Shown: positions 20,723 to 32,385, counted from the first letter of the stretch. The stretch is 64,000 nucleotides of DNA from Hippopus hippopus (GCA_946811185.2 OX328097.1:7860242-7924241), one strand, 5' to 3'. Notes: generated by a model from the sequence alone, not told the origin. Made by a program: numbers and translations.

Positions 20723-21093
20723 ACTTAGTTGTTATTATTTCTTGGATGTGTTAAACTGCATGAAAAGCAGTTTGTACCATTAGTTTGTTAAGGGTGTCAT
20801 TTGGCACTTTTAAAGACAGCCTGTAGGCAAAAACATACTGCACATTCAGTGTACAGTCTGATTTTATATTACAGTGTTATGATATTGAGTGATAACTATT
20901 TCTGAGAAATAATTATGTATATTATCATTATGTGGAATGGTACCTTTGTTTAAGTATTGTGTATTTTCCAATCATGTGACTGATGTAAATTGTAAAATGG
21001 CCCTTAGATTCCTTTTTGTAATGAAGTTTATAAAACTAGTTTTTGATATATAGTTACATGTATTGTATTGTTTAAAATTGTTTAAAAAAATGC

Positions 21094-21099
21094 AATAAA
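21094..21099 (+). terminator. Distal poly(A) signal for gene A
   Basis: AATAAA followed about 25 nt later by TTTTGTGTCAGTTTTG, a good GU/U-rich downstream element. No other plus-strand gene lies between it and the gene A stop. Confidence 0.45.
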
Positions 21100-21218
21100 A
21101 GCATAGAAATACCCAAGACCATTTTGTGTCAGTTTTGTTTTACAGCTGATAAGTTTACCATTTTTATCTGTTAACAAATGGTCCAAGTGGGGCTTTTTAA
21201 ATGACCAAATATAGAAGA

Positions 21219-21442
21219 GTCCAGGAGTTTCAGTCCCAAGTTTCAGCAACCCTGAAATAGAGGCCTTTTGAAAACATTACGGGAAAAGCAGAAAATGCTG
21301 GTAACCAGCATTTTCTACTTTTCTCACAATGTTTTTTAACCCTTCAAAGAAGTTCAGTTCATTTATACCACTTTCAGATTTGTTGTCTGCTGTTGATTTC
21401 AATTCGGTAGATTCTAAAATTTGTTCTTTAGTAAAGACTTAA
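21219..21442. mobile_element. Hp1 MITE, diverged
   Basis: Core GCAGAAAATGCTGGTAACC with its inverse; right end TTAGTAAAGACTTAA, shared with the next copy. Confidence 0.7.
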
Positions 21443-21653
21443 CCCTTTACCAAACAATGCCGATTTTCAACAACCTCGAAGAAGAGGACTTTTGAAAACA
21501 TGATAGGAAAAGGAGAAAATGCTACTTTCTTGCACAATGTTTTCTACCATTTCGAAGACATTCATTCAATTTTGGAGCTACATTCAATTTTTTATCCCCC
21601 ATAATGCCGTCAATTTGGTCGAGTGTAAAATTTTGTCGCTTGGAACAGAGTTG
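21439..21653. mobile_element. Hp1 MITE, diverged
   Basis: Left end TTAACCCTTTACCAAACAATG; overlaps the TTAA of the preceding copy, so the two are immediate neighbours. Confidence 0.75.
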
Positions 21654-22326
21654 AGCAAAGTTTAACAGTTCACTGGTTCATGACTTAATTTTAGACCAAT
21701 GGTTGGTTATGTTTTCAAAAGTGACAATCTGGAAGACGCAAAACTTGACTGCAGGGAAATAACGCATTATGGAAAGTCTGCTTCATGTGTCGTGAAAATT
21801 AGGCTTCAGGATCCGCTCCCCCTTGTGGTCATCTGTATTTTCTTTTACCGGAGTAAATGTAATAGGACTGAACATTTGACCTTTGCTCTACTCGTCCCAA
21901 AAACAAATCAAAGTACTGAAAGTACTAATAGAAGGTGATGCTAGAAATATGCTAGCAAATAGGTTTTAACAGTGAATCATTTCATTAACAGTTACATTCA
22001 TCTGATGGTTGATAACATCTTTTTCCTCAGATTTATGTAATGTTTTAGAGTCCGCTAAACAGCGATAACCAGTATAAATGTTGATTTTTCACATATTCAT
22101 GTGACTGCTCATTTAATCATACATTTTAGTACACATGATGCATGTCAACTTCTTTAAACTTTTGTCACGAGTCTAATCTTATGAACACATCTTCTGCTGT
22201 AGGTAATGGATATTCTCCTATAATCAAATACAGGATTAAAGATGACTTTGCAATCTCCTTAAATTCTAACTTTATTGTCAGGTTTTAATACATGTACTCA
22301 GGCCTCTGCTAACTCTCAGAATTTAA
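21654..22326. other. No gene seen
   Basis: An open stretch at 21699-21938 has no recognisable domain or convincing splice sites. Otherwise AT-rich unique sequence. Confidence 0.35.
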
Positions 22327-23320
22327 GAAGTTACTTCTCCCTAGCCTGAGAATTAGGAGAAGTTTTCAAAATGCAGAGAAGTGGTCAGACTTTGAGGAGA
22401 AGTTTAGACAGACATTAAAAACAGGATGTAAGCTGCTGAGTTGTACAAGGAAATAATAATATTTTAACAATTTCACAGTTTAATTACATACAAAACCATG
22501 TCAATACATGATATAATATAATACTTTCTATCTTTTTAAACGTATCCTTATTCGTATAAGAAACTACTTAAATCTTTGCAATTTGCAGACAACAAATAAA
22601 ATGGGACACAAATGACAGTATCTGTCTTTGAGATCTTTGAAAACAATGTAGGAAGAGAAAAAAAAATGCTGGTTACCAGCATTTTCTTCTTTTCCCACAA
22701 TGTTTTCAAAAGCCTACCTCTTCAGGGTCTCTTAAACTCAGAACTGTGTGGTAAAGATCTAAAACATGTTTATTGTTTCACCAGCTCATTCCATACACTT
22801 TTTGGATAAAAAACATTATGGAGAAGTTACTTCTCCCAAGCCTGAGAATTAGGAGAAGTTTTTCAAAATGGTGAGAAGTGGTCAGACTGAGGAGAAGTTT
22901 AGACAGACATTAAAAACAGGATGTGAGCCGAGTTATACAAGAAAATAGTAATATTTCAACAATTTCATAGTTTAATTAAATACAAAACCATGTCAATGCA
23001 AGAAATAATATAATACATGTACTTTCTTTCTTTTTAATCAATATCCTTATTCCTATAAGAAACTACATAAATCATAGCAACACAACAAAATTTTAGACCA
23101 ATCCAAATTGAAAGCATTTGCAGAGGGCAAATAAAATGCGACACAAATGACAGTATCTCGCTTTGAGATATTTTAAAACAATGTCTGAAGAGAAAAAAAA
23201 ATGCTGGTTACCAGCATTTTCTTCTTTTCACACAATGTTTCCAAAAGCCTTCCTCTTCAGGGTCTTTAAAACTCAGGACTGTGTGGTAAAGAGTTTAAAC
23301 ATGTTTATTGTTTCCCCAGC
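22327..23320. repeat. Tandem duplication, period 496 bp
   Basis: 22327-22822 and 22823-23320 are diverged direct copies. Each holds GCCTGAGAATTAGGAGAAG, ACAGACATTAAAAACAGGATGT and one Hp1 hairpin (cores at about 22640-22705 and 23180-23245). The Hp1 was already present before duplication. Confidence 0.88.
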
Positions 23321-23929
23321 TCAATTCATTCACTTTTTTTATTAAAAAAAATTATGGAAAGAGAAAGCATTACTTGCTTGAATAATGGTTTCTCTTAGCA
23401 CATTTTTGTTTTCTTTTTTCTTAAATCTTCCAAGCACTATTATTTCCAAAATCCTGCACAGAATTTTTTTGCTGAGATTCATTCTCTCTACCAGGTAAGA
23501 TAGTTTCTGACAATCAAAATGAAAGCATTTGCAGCAGACAAATATAGATAATGACTCAAAGGATGTAAATAATGCTAAAAAGTAATGAAAATATTTTGTC
23601 AAAAGGAGAAAATCTTACTACCAGCATTTTCTCCTATTGCCACAATGTTTTAAACTTTCTCATGGTAAGTAAAATCCAGTTTCAAAGAAATTTAAGGCAT
23701 AAGGCTTGTGTCCAAACTAAAGTTTGGTTTTACAATTGGTAATAGTCATCTAAGGGTTAGAACATATTGTGAGGCAGGAAAAGGCTTGCAACCCTCATTT
23801 TCTCCTTTTGCCACAATGTTTTCAGCTTTCTCATGGTATGCTAACCACAGTTTCAGGAAATTGAAGACCTGTCATGACACAACTTACAAGAGTACTTTGC
23901 ATCAATCATAATACAACAGTAAAACCTTC
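23321..23929. other. No gene; Hp1 relics
   Basis: Hp1 core fragments at about 23600-23650 and 23765-23825. No supported coding exon. Confidence 0.45.
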
Positions 23930-25159
23930 TAGTTCAGTTTTTTAGAGAACTTGCAACCTTTTGCAGGGCTAGTCGATACACTGATATTACTGTCTCTATC
24001 AACTTTGACAAGTTTCAGTTTACTTCTTAGTTTACGCAAAGAGCCCTTCAACCACTCTGCTAATTTTGGTGTTGCCCATTCAAAGTTGGCGTTTTTCCAC
24101 TATCAACTAGTCTTTCTAATTCTGTCTTGATTTTGTTCTCTATTACATACTATACAGGTCTTGGTTTGCAGAAGCTTGGACTGCAGTCATCAATTAATGT
24201 CAGTTTTGCTGTGGCACCTTTCATTACTCCAATATTTGTATCAAACAAGTTAGAGTATTTTGACAACAATAAAGAACCAACTTGGTGACTCCATTTAATA
24301 TTCTTCAAATCAAGCTTGAGTTCCATTAACCAGCTTCTTCCAAATAGAGAGACCATCTCCACACATGACAACTAATGGTAGACTTTTCTTTTGATGATGA
24401 TATTTGACAGTTACTATACCTGGTCTAGAACTTTATCTCCTGTGTATGTTTTTAGCAACCCAAAAGTAGCTAAGTTTCACATTAAAAGTACTTTCATGGA
24501 ATTTTTCCAAAACAATAGTCATAGAGGCCCCTGTATCTATTTCCATGTCACAATCGTTACCCTCAATCTGCACTGAAACATAGATTTCTGAGCTAGACAG
24601 TGATCTTAGTGTGAAAAGTGGCCATTCTACCTCATTTTCACTTCCAGACTCCGAAAATTTGATGTTCATTCAGTAAATGGACATTTGTTTATTTCTCTTG
24701 TCCCGTTTCACCCTGGGCTGTGAACTTTTGTCATCTTTTAAGAGCCTTTTTCAGAGACATCTTGTAGTGACCTTTACAGCTATGACACTTGGCATTCCTG
24801 TAGAAACAATTCTGTCTGTCAAGATCAGTTTTACCACCCATAAACCACTATGTGAACACTTTATCATGGGCCCTTGGTTTCTGACGCTTCAATGTCTACC
24901 AATTCCATACTTACAGCCAAATCAACTGCCTTTTTCAAAGTTAATTCCACTGCTGACAATAACTTTCTCTGAGTAACACTGTTCTGTAACCTATAGACGA
25001 AACAATCACTCACCACATCTAAAAATGTCCAAAACTCACATGATTCACTTAGCCACATCAATTCTGTCAACTACTTGCTTACAGTTTCATATTCGTTTTG
25101 CATCTTACAATGAAACATAAATCGTTCTGCAATGATGAAGGTTTCGGGTTCTTTTAAAT
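23930..25159 (-). pseudogene. Ty3/Gypsy-like retrotransposon relic, gag-pol part
   Basis: Read on the minus strand: a gag C-terminal segment (FVYRLQNSVTQRKLL, LKKAVDLAVSMEL, about 24870-25020), a partial zinc knuckle (AKCHSCKGH, about 24770-24800), an aspartic protease with the IDTGAS active site (about 24535-24550), a linker GRSWLMELKLDLKNIK (about 24290-24340) and the start of reverse transcriptase (FCKPRP, then KIKTELERLVDSG, about 24080-24175). Stops and frameshifts separate these pieces and the rest of pol is missing. No LTRs were recognised. It is a dead copy; the gag N-terminal part lies beyond an insertion, at 26228-26462. Confidence 0.8.
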
Positions 25160-26219
25160 GCTTTCTGGTCAACTCGTACCTAAGTCAACTTGTACCTTAG
25201 TCAACTCGTTCCTATTTTGGTCAACTCGTACCTGTTTTTTGGTCAACTCGTACCTACCCAAGTCAACTCGTACCTATTTTGGTCAACTCGTACCTGTTTT
25301 GGTTAAGTCATACCCTCAGTTCACATGAACATTGATAAACAATACAACAAAGATATATGACAATATTAGTTCTCTTCGCTGTGCAGGAACAGCAACATAC
25401 GAAAATGCACGGAACATGCACATATACTTTCTCAGTGGAAATGTTCTTGTTTGTAGATAGTGTAAATTTTTATATTGTTATGTTTTATATGTTGGTTTAC
25501 GCTGAAGAAGAGTATTTTTTCAAGCAATTGTTTGTGTAGGACAAACTGATGATTATTTGAGCAGCGTTGTAAGGAAACTTGCCGAGATTTCAGATTTACG
25601 ATGAAAAGAGATTGTAATATGCATGGAGCGAAATCAAAGTCACAGTTCAGCTAGTCTGCTCCTATGTTTTTGCATATAACATGTTTTCTCATGATATACG
25701 CGGTTCTTTGTTATTTACATCTAATGGCTGTTTTATATTTTACAAGACAAAGAAAATAAAAAAATGTATTACATGTATGGCATTCGTTTCTTTCCTTTAC
25801 CAGAATTTTCAGTCATTTAGGTGTTGTCTTGACATATGTTGGGTCTGAACACATGACGTCCATTCTATTGAAGCACCCAAAGTCCACCCCAAAAAACAAT
25901 TCATATTTGGTTTTTGACCTGATTTTGTTTGCTATGAATGTAATTGGTCAGGTTTTAAAATAGGTGGTACATGGTACGGCATTGACAATAAGGTTGTGAT
26001 GATGTCAGATATATATAAGAAACAGACAAAAAGATAAACAAGAACACAAAACTTAATTGTTTTAATGTACTGATACTGATAAAAATCACAAAATAAAAGA
26101 TATAAAAATACTTAGGTACGAGTTGACTCGGGTACGAGTTGACCCGCGTACGAGTTGACCAAAATAGGTACGAGTTGACTGAGGTACGAGTTGACTTAGG
26201 TACGAGTTGACCAGTTACC
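25160..26219. mobile_element. 1.06-kb element with iteron-array inverted repeats
   Basis: Both ends are arrays of a 13-bp unit GTCAACTCGTACC separated by TATTTTG-like spacers: about eight units at 25166-25312 and six inverted units at about 26115-26212. Outermost ends read GCTTTCTGGTCAACTCG and, inverted, GGTAACTGGTCAACTCG. Flanked by TTTTAAAT at 25152-25159 and 26220-26227, an 8-bp target duplication, and inserted inside the Gypsy gag relic. No ORF longer than about 60 codons lies inside, so it is non-autonomous. An 8-bp duplication suits hAT-like or P-like elements; the superfamily is unknown. Confidence 0.85.
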
Positions 26220-26227
26220 TTTTAAAT

Positions 26228-26462
26228 AATGGTTTTTAACTGGGTCGAAAGTCTTATCATTAAACTTTTGAGGTGCTACAAAATTGCGGAGTGAGCTGTA
26301 AGTCTTAGATCCCCATGGAGATAAAAAAAAAAGAATCAGCTCTTTTTTTTTAAACATTATCACCGATGCTATTTGGTATTGAAAACCACTCTGGGCAGCT
26401 ATTCCTCGTTCCTCGATGCACGGTCGACATTGCTGTATTTTACCCAGTGTGTCATATTTCAA
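26228..26462 (-). pseudogene. Gypsy relic, gag N-terminal part
   Basis: Minus-strand KTYSSLRNFVAPQKFNDKTF matches the form of Ty3/Gypsy gag (capsid) and continues across the 1.06-kb insertion into the segment ending at 25159. Upstream gag is lost. Confidence 0.7.
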
Positions 26463-27160
26463 GTTATATTTACTGTATACGGAGGGAACGAAATATCCTT
26501 GTCGCCAACAACAGCAACAGCAATAACTAGCACAAATGTAGATTTTTAACTTTATTGATTACAATCGTTCTCTACTTTCGGTTTTCAGAACAACTACAGC
26601 TAATCAAAGTACATGAAATACTTCGACTTGAAGCGGATCAAAGAACTAAAATACTGAAATTGATAGCATTAATTCATAGCTAATTTCCATAAAATCGTGT
26701 ATCCAGTCGTTTCGCATAGAGTTTTAGATGTAAAGTAAGTGCTTGAGGTGTAATGACCGCGGTTTTTTGGGAATTTTCGAGTGGTTTTGGATGTTTTGGG
26801 GTGTTTCCTTTACTGCCTCATCTGCGATGTACACTTTATAAACTAGGTCAGGTCAAAGCTGCGGAACGAGACTAATTTCAAATTTAGTGCAAGTTCTACG
26901 ACTTTAACTCTGAAATTCATTGTTTGTGTAATTAGCTTAACCTGATTTTTAAAATCTGCACATTACTTGTACATATTAAATAATATAGACGCATCCGTTC
27001 ATTGATCTATGAGGACCTATTTTTCTTGAAAATGAGGTGTAATACGTCATCTTGGGGAAAAAGTGTGTCGTTGGCATAAGAAGGTGATGAGTCATCACCT
27101 TCTAAAAATATTTCTCACATTCTTATTACCTCGGCTGTTTTCAAAGAAAACTTCTAATTA
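26463..27160. other. No gene seen
   Basis: Unique AT-rich DNA beyond the gag relic. No LTR, coding exon or RNA gene recognised. Confidence 0.35.
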
Positions 27161-27184
27161 TTGTCATAGCCATAGGTGTCTACG

Positions 27185-27490
27185 TCGCCGTGCAAAGACT
27201 TGACTTTTTATAATGTCTCTGTTAGTATTGAAGATATTTACCTCAAACTCGGACAAGTTGTTAACTATCAAAAGGAGACCCCCATACAACAAAGGCAGAT
27301 AACCATAACAGTATTTCAAGACAGTTATGCCCCTTCTGGTTACCAGCATTTTCTCCTTTTTCCTCACAATGTTTTCTACCCCTCCAGAGACAAATCTCAT
27401 CGTTGGAGCCATATTTGATTTGTCGTCTGCAAATGCTTCTAACTGCAAGTTTGGACAAGTCTAAACTTTTGTCGTCTAGTAGAGAACCGA
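27185..27490. repeat. Dispersed repeat plus truncated Hp1
   Basis: 27205-27255 matches the repeat at 15.1 kb. From about 27338 an Hp1 right half follows (GGTTACCAGCATTTTCTCC to TTTTGTCGTCTAGTAGAG). Confidence 0.5.
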
Positions 27491-27679
27491 AACACGAACA
27501 TTAAGGTAAACAAGTAGCATCTGCCTAGAAACACGGAGAATCTGGTTTTAAAAATATAAATCTTCTGTCTACTAACTGACCACGGGTGAGTCATAATATG
27601 GTGAGATAGGTCAGTCGATAGCTGTTCTTGGAATGTGACCTTGAGAATTATGTATACCTATACACGACAAATATTGCAG

Positions 27680-27886
27680 GGGGATGAACATCTTTCTCAT
27701 GTTCAAATATTTCATTTTATTGCATTGTGATAAAGATTTGGTGGCATCGCATTTGGTAGAGGTAAAGGAGAGAAAGACATTTGTGAAAATTTTCAGCGGA
27801 GAGTGGTTCTTCAATGAATTTCACCGCTACATCAAACTTCGCCTCGCGGAGCTCGAGATAGAAGAATATGGCGTTGCCACTTTTTT
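27680..27886 (+). CDS. Candidate orphan exon, function unknown
   Basis: An acceptor (ATATTGCAG) and a strong donor (GTAAGT at 27887) bracket 207 nt that is open in one frame, encoding among others FVKIFSGEWFFNEFHRY and LRLAELEIEEYG. The composition is more protein-like than other open stretches here, and the surrounding sequence is not from the repeat families. No family is recognised and no partner exon was found, so chance is a real possibility. Confidence 0.22.
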
Positions 27887-27925
27887 GTAAGTATGAGAAA
27901 ATGGCATGGAAAATGGGGTGGGAAA

Positions 27926-28265
27926 GGTTGATTGATTGATCGCATAGTGTTTAACGTCGTTTTCAACATTATTTTAGCTATATCGCGGCGGCCAGTGCAC
28001 ATATCCATGTTCTCCTGGAGTGTCTTTTACCAATACTCTGCACAATATTCTTTCCAAGCCACTTGCTGCTTTCCATCTTAACCATCGTCGAAACAATGAT
28101 CAGCGGTGAGAGAGGAATGAATCCTGTCGCAATTACTATCATCAATCCTTAGAAAGAATATTGTGCGGAGTACTGGTAAAGAAACTCCAGGAAAGCATGG
28201 ATAGGTGCACTGGCCGCCGCAGTATAACTGAAATAATGTTGAACAAGGCGTTAAACACCCTACAA
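27926..28265. mobile_element. SINE inverted dimer
   Basis: A minus-oriented SINE (27926 to about 28130) meets a plus-oriented one (about 28136-28265): tail blocks TTCAACATTATTTTAG and CTGAAATAATGTTGAA point outward and GATT/AATC tails lie at both edges. Confidence 0.7.
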
Positions 28266-28310
28266 TCAATGAGTCAATCAATGAATCAATAAATGAATCA
28301 ATCAATCAAC
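28260..28310. repeat. (AATC)n tail microsatellite
   Basis: AATCAATGAGTCAATCAATG-type repeats at the end of the SINE dimer. Confidence 0.8.
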
Positions 28311-28342
28311 CAAATTTCTGTGTGTCAAAGGACAGATCTATT

Positions 28343-28796
28343 GATTGATTGATTGTTTGGTGTTTAACGCCGTTTTCAACATTATTTCAGTTATATCGCG
28401 GCGGCCAGTACACCTGTCCATGCGTTCCTGGAGTCTCTTTTAACAGTACTTCGCACAATTTTCTTTCCAAGACACTGGCTGCTTTCCCACATAACCATCG
28501 TCGAAACAATGGTCAGCGGTGAGAGAGGAATGAATCCTGTCGCAATGACTATCATCAATCCTTAGAAAGAATATTGTGCGGAGTATTGGTTAAAAAACTC
28601 CAGGAACGCATGAAAAGGTGCACTGGTCGCCGCAATGTAACTGAAATAATGTTGAAAACGGCTTTAAATACCATACAATCAATCAAGTTTCTGTGTCAAA
28701 GGACAGATCTAAGCCTTAGATCTGTCCTTTGACACAGAAACTTGATTGATTGATTGATTGTATAGTGTTTAAAGCCGTTTTCAACATTATTTCAAT
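28343..28796. mobile_element. Second SINE inverted dimer with perfect palindrome
   Basis: Repeats the head-to-head pattern of 27926-28265 (28343-28550 minus, 28555-28680 plus). A perfect palindrome centred on 28714 (arms CTTGATTGATTG.. / CAATCAATCAAG..) is followed by another minus SINE tail to about 28796. Confidence 0.75.
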
Positions 28797-28911
28797 GTTC
28801 AGCCAGTTGTTAGAAAAAATGGATTTTATGTATCCATAATTATGAGATGTCTTGCTTAGTACAATGCATCACTTAGATGCATTAAACCCCCTCTTGCCAG
28901 AGCGTGACTCA
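28797..28911. mobile_element. Hp3 MITE, truncated
   Basis: The TATCCATAATTATGAGATG half and the right end TTGCCAGAGCGTGACTCA. The hairpin core is missing. Confidence 0.7.
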
Positions 28912-29520
28912 GTTACATAATGTACACAAGTAGCAGATAATAATCTGCTTTTCAATGACAACATTTTGACATCAAGTTCTTGCAACTAGGTCGGCCAAAG
29001 AAATGTTACACGTCATTAGTCTGTTAGCGTTATAAAATAGCAGAAATGTGTTATCTCTCAAGCGTCTAGAAATATTCCTATTACCATGTATGGTTACATG
29101 ATTGCGCGGGAACCTTACAAATTTCTTGGAATAAGAATTTCGGCTTATCATAGATTCAAGACCGATTGTCTCGAACTAGGTATAGTCTGACCCCAGTTTC
29201 AATAATATGCGTGTATAGCCTTTTTCGGCGTAGTTGAATGTGCTGGCTTTTGACCTACTTTTCGGTACTGATAACTAAAATGAATAAATAGAAATTTGTG
29301 ATTGGTCAAAAATGTAGACATGTTTATCTTAAGGGCCCCTGCTTATTTGCTGGCATATTTACGCCGTCTATCTTTTTTTAAGGATATTTCTTGTTGGTGA
29401 TGGCATAAGAGCTAGTTTCCAAGAAATTTTAATGTAGGCCTACTCACTACCAATGATGAGTAATACATTTAGAGAATTATTTACAGATTTTCCTGGAGCT
29501 TGGATACATGTACGTATTAT
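28912..29520. other. No gene seen
   Basis: Unique AT-rich sequence; no repeat family or coding signal recognised. Confidence 0.35.
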
Positions 29521-29521
29521 A

Positions 29522-29763
29522 TGAGACAAGCTCTGTGAAAATGGGATTAAATACATCTGCAAAACGTTTCGACCCAGGTCAGCCTGCGCAGACCGCGCAT
29601 ATATTTTCCGCGCATATATTTTCTGCATGTCCACGGACCATTCTACCTCCAGATTCACTCAACTGTATGAGAGTGAATGGATATTTATGGATCAATAATT
29701 ATGAGATGACTTGCTTGGCATCAAGGGGATGCATTAAACCCCCTTTTACCATAGAATGGCTTA
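29522..29763. mobile_element. Hp3 MITE, degenerate
   Basis: Left end TGAGACAAGCTCTGTGAAAA, the CAGGTCAGCCTGCGCAG half-core, then a small TTTTC(C/T)GCGCATATA duplication at about 29597-29622 replacing the other half. Confidence 0.75.
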
Positions 29764-29930
29764 TATATACGTGTGTGTGTATTATATTTTCTGGAGCGTA
29801 TATACCTGAGTATAATTTACAAATAGTCTATTCGAAAACTCATGGCCTCCAGAATCAAATTGGCATCACATGACTTGGAGTTCATCTTAATGAAAATGAG
29901 AATAATCACTATGAATTATTAATTACTAGT

Positions 29931-30176
29931 ATCTCTTCACCAAAAAGAAAGGGTTTTAGACTTAGCCATATTGAAAGCTTTTGGAGACGATATGTATATC
30001 AAATGTGGCTTAAATCAAAATTTTTGTTTTTGAAAGGGTAGAAAACATTGGGGGAAAAAGGAGAAAATGCTGGTTGGCAGCATTTTCTCCATTTGTTCCC
30101 CCACAATGCTTTTAAAAGGCTTTTTCTTCCCTCGGAGTCTGTAAAACACGGGATTTGGTAAAATGGTAAAGTTTAT
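29931..30176. mobile_element. Hp1 MITE
   Basis: Left CTCTTCACCAAAAAG, core GGAGAAAATGCTGGTTGGC with its inverse, right GGGATTTGGTAAAATGG. Confidence 0.75.
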
Positions 30177-30202
30177 TTTATGGGAACACGTGTTAACATA
30201 AT

Positions 30203-30465
30203 TTAGCCATGCTCTGTGAAAAGGGGACTTAATGCATCTGCGAAAAGTATCGACCCAGGTCAGCCTGCGCTGTCCGCGCAGGCTGACCTTGGCCGAAACT
30301 TTTCGCTATTGGTCAATTTTCTGTATGCCCAAGGCCAAGTCTACCTCATGATTAAGTCAGTTGTTAAAACAAGTAACTATTATGGATCCATAAGTATGTG
30401 ATGGCTTGCTTTGTATCATGAATCACGGAGATACATTAAGCCCCCTTTTGCCAGAGCACGGCTCA
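30203..30465. mobile_element. Hp3 MITE, full length
   Basis: Left end TAGCCATGCTCTGTG, core GTCAGCCTGCGCTGTCCG with its inverse, right end TTGCCAGAGCACGGCTCA. Confidence 0.85.
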
Positions 30466-30565
30466 ATTATGTTTGCGATAGAGGAAAGTACAGTATATTA
30501 GACAGTGTGCTCTGCACTGCACTGACGACGAAAGTGCTTCTGTCTGATAATGTCTTTCATCGTTT

Positions 30566-30963
30566 AAAGGCCCAAATAGCTCCCAAAAGTAAGCAATGCA
30601 TGCGTTAAAATGTATTTAAATTTAAATCATGCCGTTTAAAACTATGGAAATGATTGTGAAGATGACAAGCTGTTATATACGCTTGGTCCGAGTGTTAGTC
30701 GCTGGCAGAGAAATGTATTTTAAAGTAAGAATTAAACAAAAGACGATTTTCCAGGTAAAAAGTAAACAAAAGATAAAACGACCTGGCAACTTTTGACATA
30801 GTTTTAAAATTCATGTGTTTCTGCCAGTAGCTAACACTTGGACCGACTGTGCAACAACAGTTTGTCATCTTCAAAAACATTGCAATACTTTTGTATGGTA
30901 TGATTTAAATTCAAATGCATTTTGATACCCGCACTGTTCACATATGGCAGGTGTTGGGCCTTT
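30566..30963. mobile_element. Hp6 MITE
   Basis: Left AAAGGCCCAAATAGC, right GTGTTGGGCCTTTA, arms GTTAGTCGCTGGCAGAG and TTCTGCCAGTAGCTAAC. An internal AAAGTAAACAAAAGA segment occurs twice. Confidence 0.8.
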
Positions 30964-31059
30964 AACTACATTCCTATCATTCCCAAATATTTCTTCTTTA
31001 CTTGTTTAGTGTCCCCTGGGTCTCACAATGCTAGATCCAGACCCAACAATGACTGTTTA

Positions 31060-31250
31060 ATAGTGGGATTTTATATGAAAGAGTAGAAAACATTGTGGAA
31101 AAAGGAGGAAATGCTGGTCACCAGCATTTTCTCCTATCCCAACGATGTTTTCAAGTCCTCTACCGATTAGAGTAGATTTAAGATCAGTATGCAGGATCTG
31201 TGTATTCTGATGTTGATCTGCACTCCTCGCTTTAAAAATAACAGATTGTA
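31060..31250. mobile_element. Truncated Hp1 and Hp2 relics
   Basis: Hp1 core GAAAACATTGTGGAAAAAGG...CCAGCATTTTCTCC at about 31085-31155, followed by a decayed Hp2 half (GATCAGTATGCAGGATCTG). Confidence 0.55.
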
Positions 31251-32109
31251 TTGCGCTTTTTATCTATTGACACTTTGGCTAGAAAATCGTTTTACAAACG
31301 TCAAGGTAAACTTTTGTAGGGTAATCGTTTTCTTCACCTGAATGTAATATTGCTAAGCTCTATTTTTAGCAAAATTGGAATTTCCCTTGGATCTCAAAGA
31401 AATCAGGTGAGCATGCGTACTCACAGTCACGAGGAAGTGAATCACATGAAGCTTATTTACATATTCAAAACCCTCAAACAGATGAAAATCATTGCGTTAG
31501 TAATGTTTTGCATAGCAACGGTTCCAATGAACCACCTTTTGTAGGAAGTAGATCCATTTTTAGTTAAAACTAATAATTATCGATAAATCTATCTATTAAC
31601 TTCTTGATTACAGCCTCAATTTCGCAACCGGTGAATACGAAAGTACACGTGGTTTTTCTTTGACGATGAAAAAAAAAACCAAAAAGCCGCATTACAAAAA
31701 TCTTAGTATACCAGTAACCTAGATTTTAGTTTCTGATGCAACATCTCCGAATATTACAAAAGAAAGAATGTTTGGTATTGATATCGGTATTTGACCTACA
31801 CGTATACTTTGTTTTCAGCCACGTTAGCTTTACAGTTCAAACCACCGAAGCAGCGACCCTGGACGAAAATAGCTCTATGACCTAGTTCAAAGACTATGAA
31901 TATGCATAAGGAAAAAAAGAGGTCCTGAGTGGGGTGGGGATCTTTTTCTTTAAAGGGAACGAACAGTGCATCGCAAGTTGCCTTTAATATCGAAATGATG
32001 AACAATGCTTCTGTGTAGGGCCTACTCTGGTCTGTCGAACAAATAGAATTAATAAATATTAATCCAGGAATTTTCGTTGGCTGGTTTGTCGTCGAATACC
32101 GTTTCAATA
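31251..32109. other. No gene seen
   Basis: Includes a 103-codon minus frame at 31796-32107 without domain or splice support. Otherwise unique. Confidence 0.35.
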
Positions 32110-32385
32110 ATTACTCATGTTATACTCATAGCAGCCAGTGCACATGTGCACGCATTCCTGGAAATGCTTTTGATAGAACTAACGTTAGCCACGACACTCA
32201 ATGGTTCCAAGCCATTTACTACACTACTTTCAAAAACAAAAAGTCGTGAAACATATTTCGCAGAGAAAGAACACTGACTCGCTTTGACTTTCAACCAGAA
32301 GAAATTCATATACTCGTTAGCAGAATTCGAACTCAGACCTCCTTGCTTACAAACTCTGAACTACTAGGACTAATTTCCTTGTGCT
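32110..32385 (-). mobile_element. Diverged tRNA-related SINE
   Basis: The minus strand carries a box-B-like GAGTTCGAATTC and the CCAGGAATGCGTGCACATG body seen in other SINEs of the window. Confidence 0.4.

Larger units (their letters stand above)
16639..21115 (+). other. Gene A 3' region, possible long 3' UTR
   Basis: Two poly(A) signals lie downstream of the stop: a near one at 16996 and a distal one at 21094 with a GT-rich tail. If the distal one is used the 3' UTR would be about 4.5 kb and carry at least eight Hp1 copies. A GTAAGT donor-like site at 16761 could also start a 3' UTR intron. Which form is real cannot be told from sequence alone. Confidence 0.4.

Noticed and set aside
23930..26462. 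Active retrotransposon
   Set aside because: Stops, frameshifts, missing polymerase, RNase H and integrase parts, no LTRs, and a 1.06-kb insertion show it is a dead relic.
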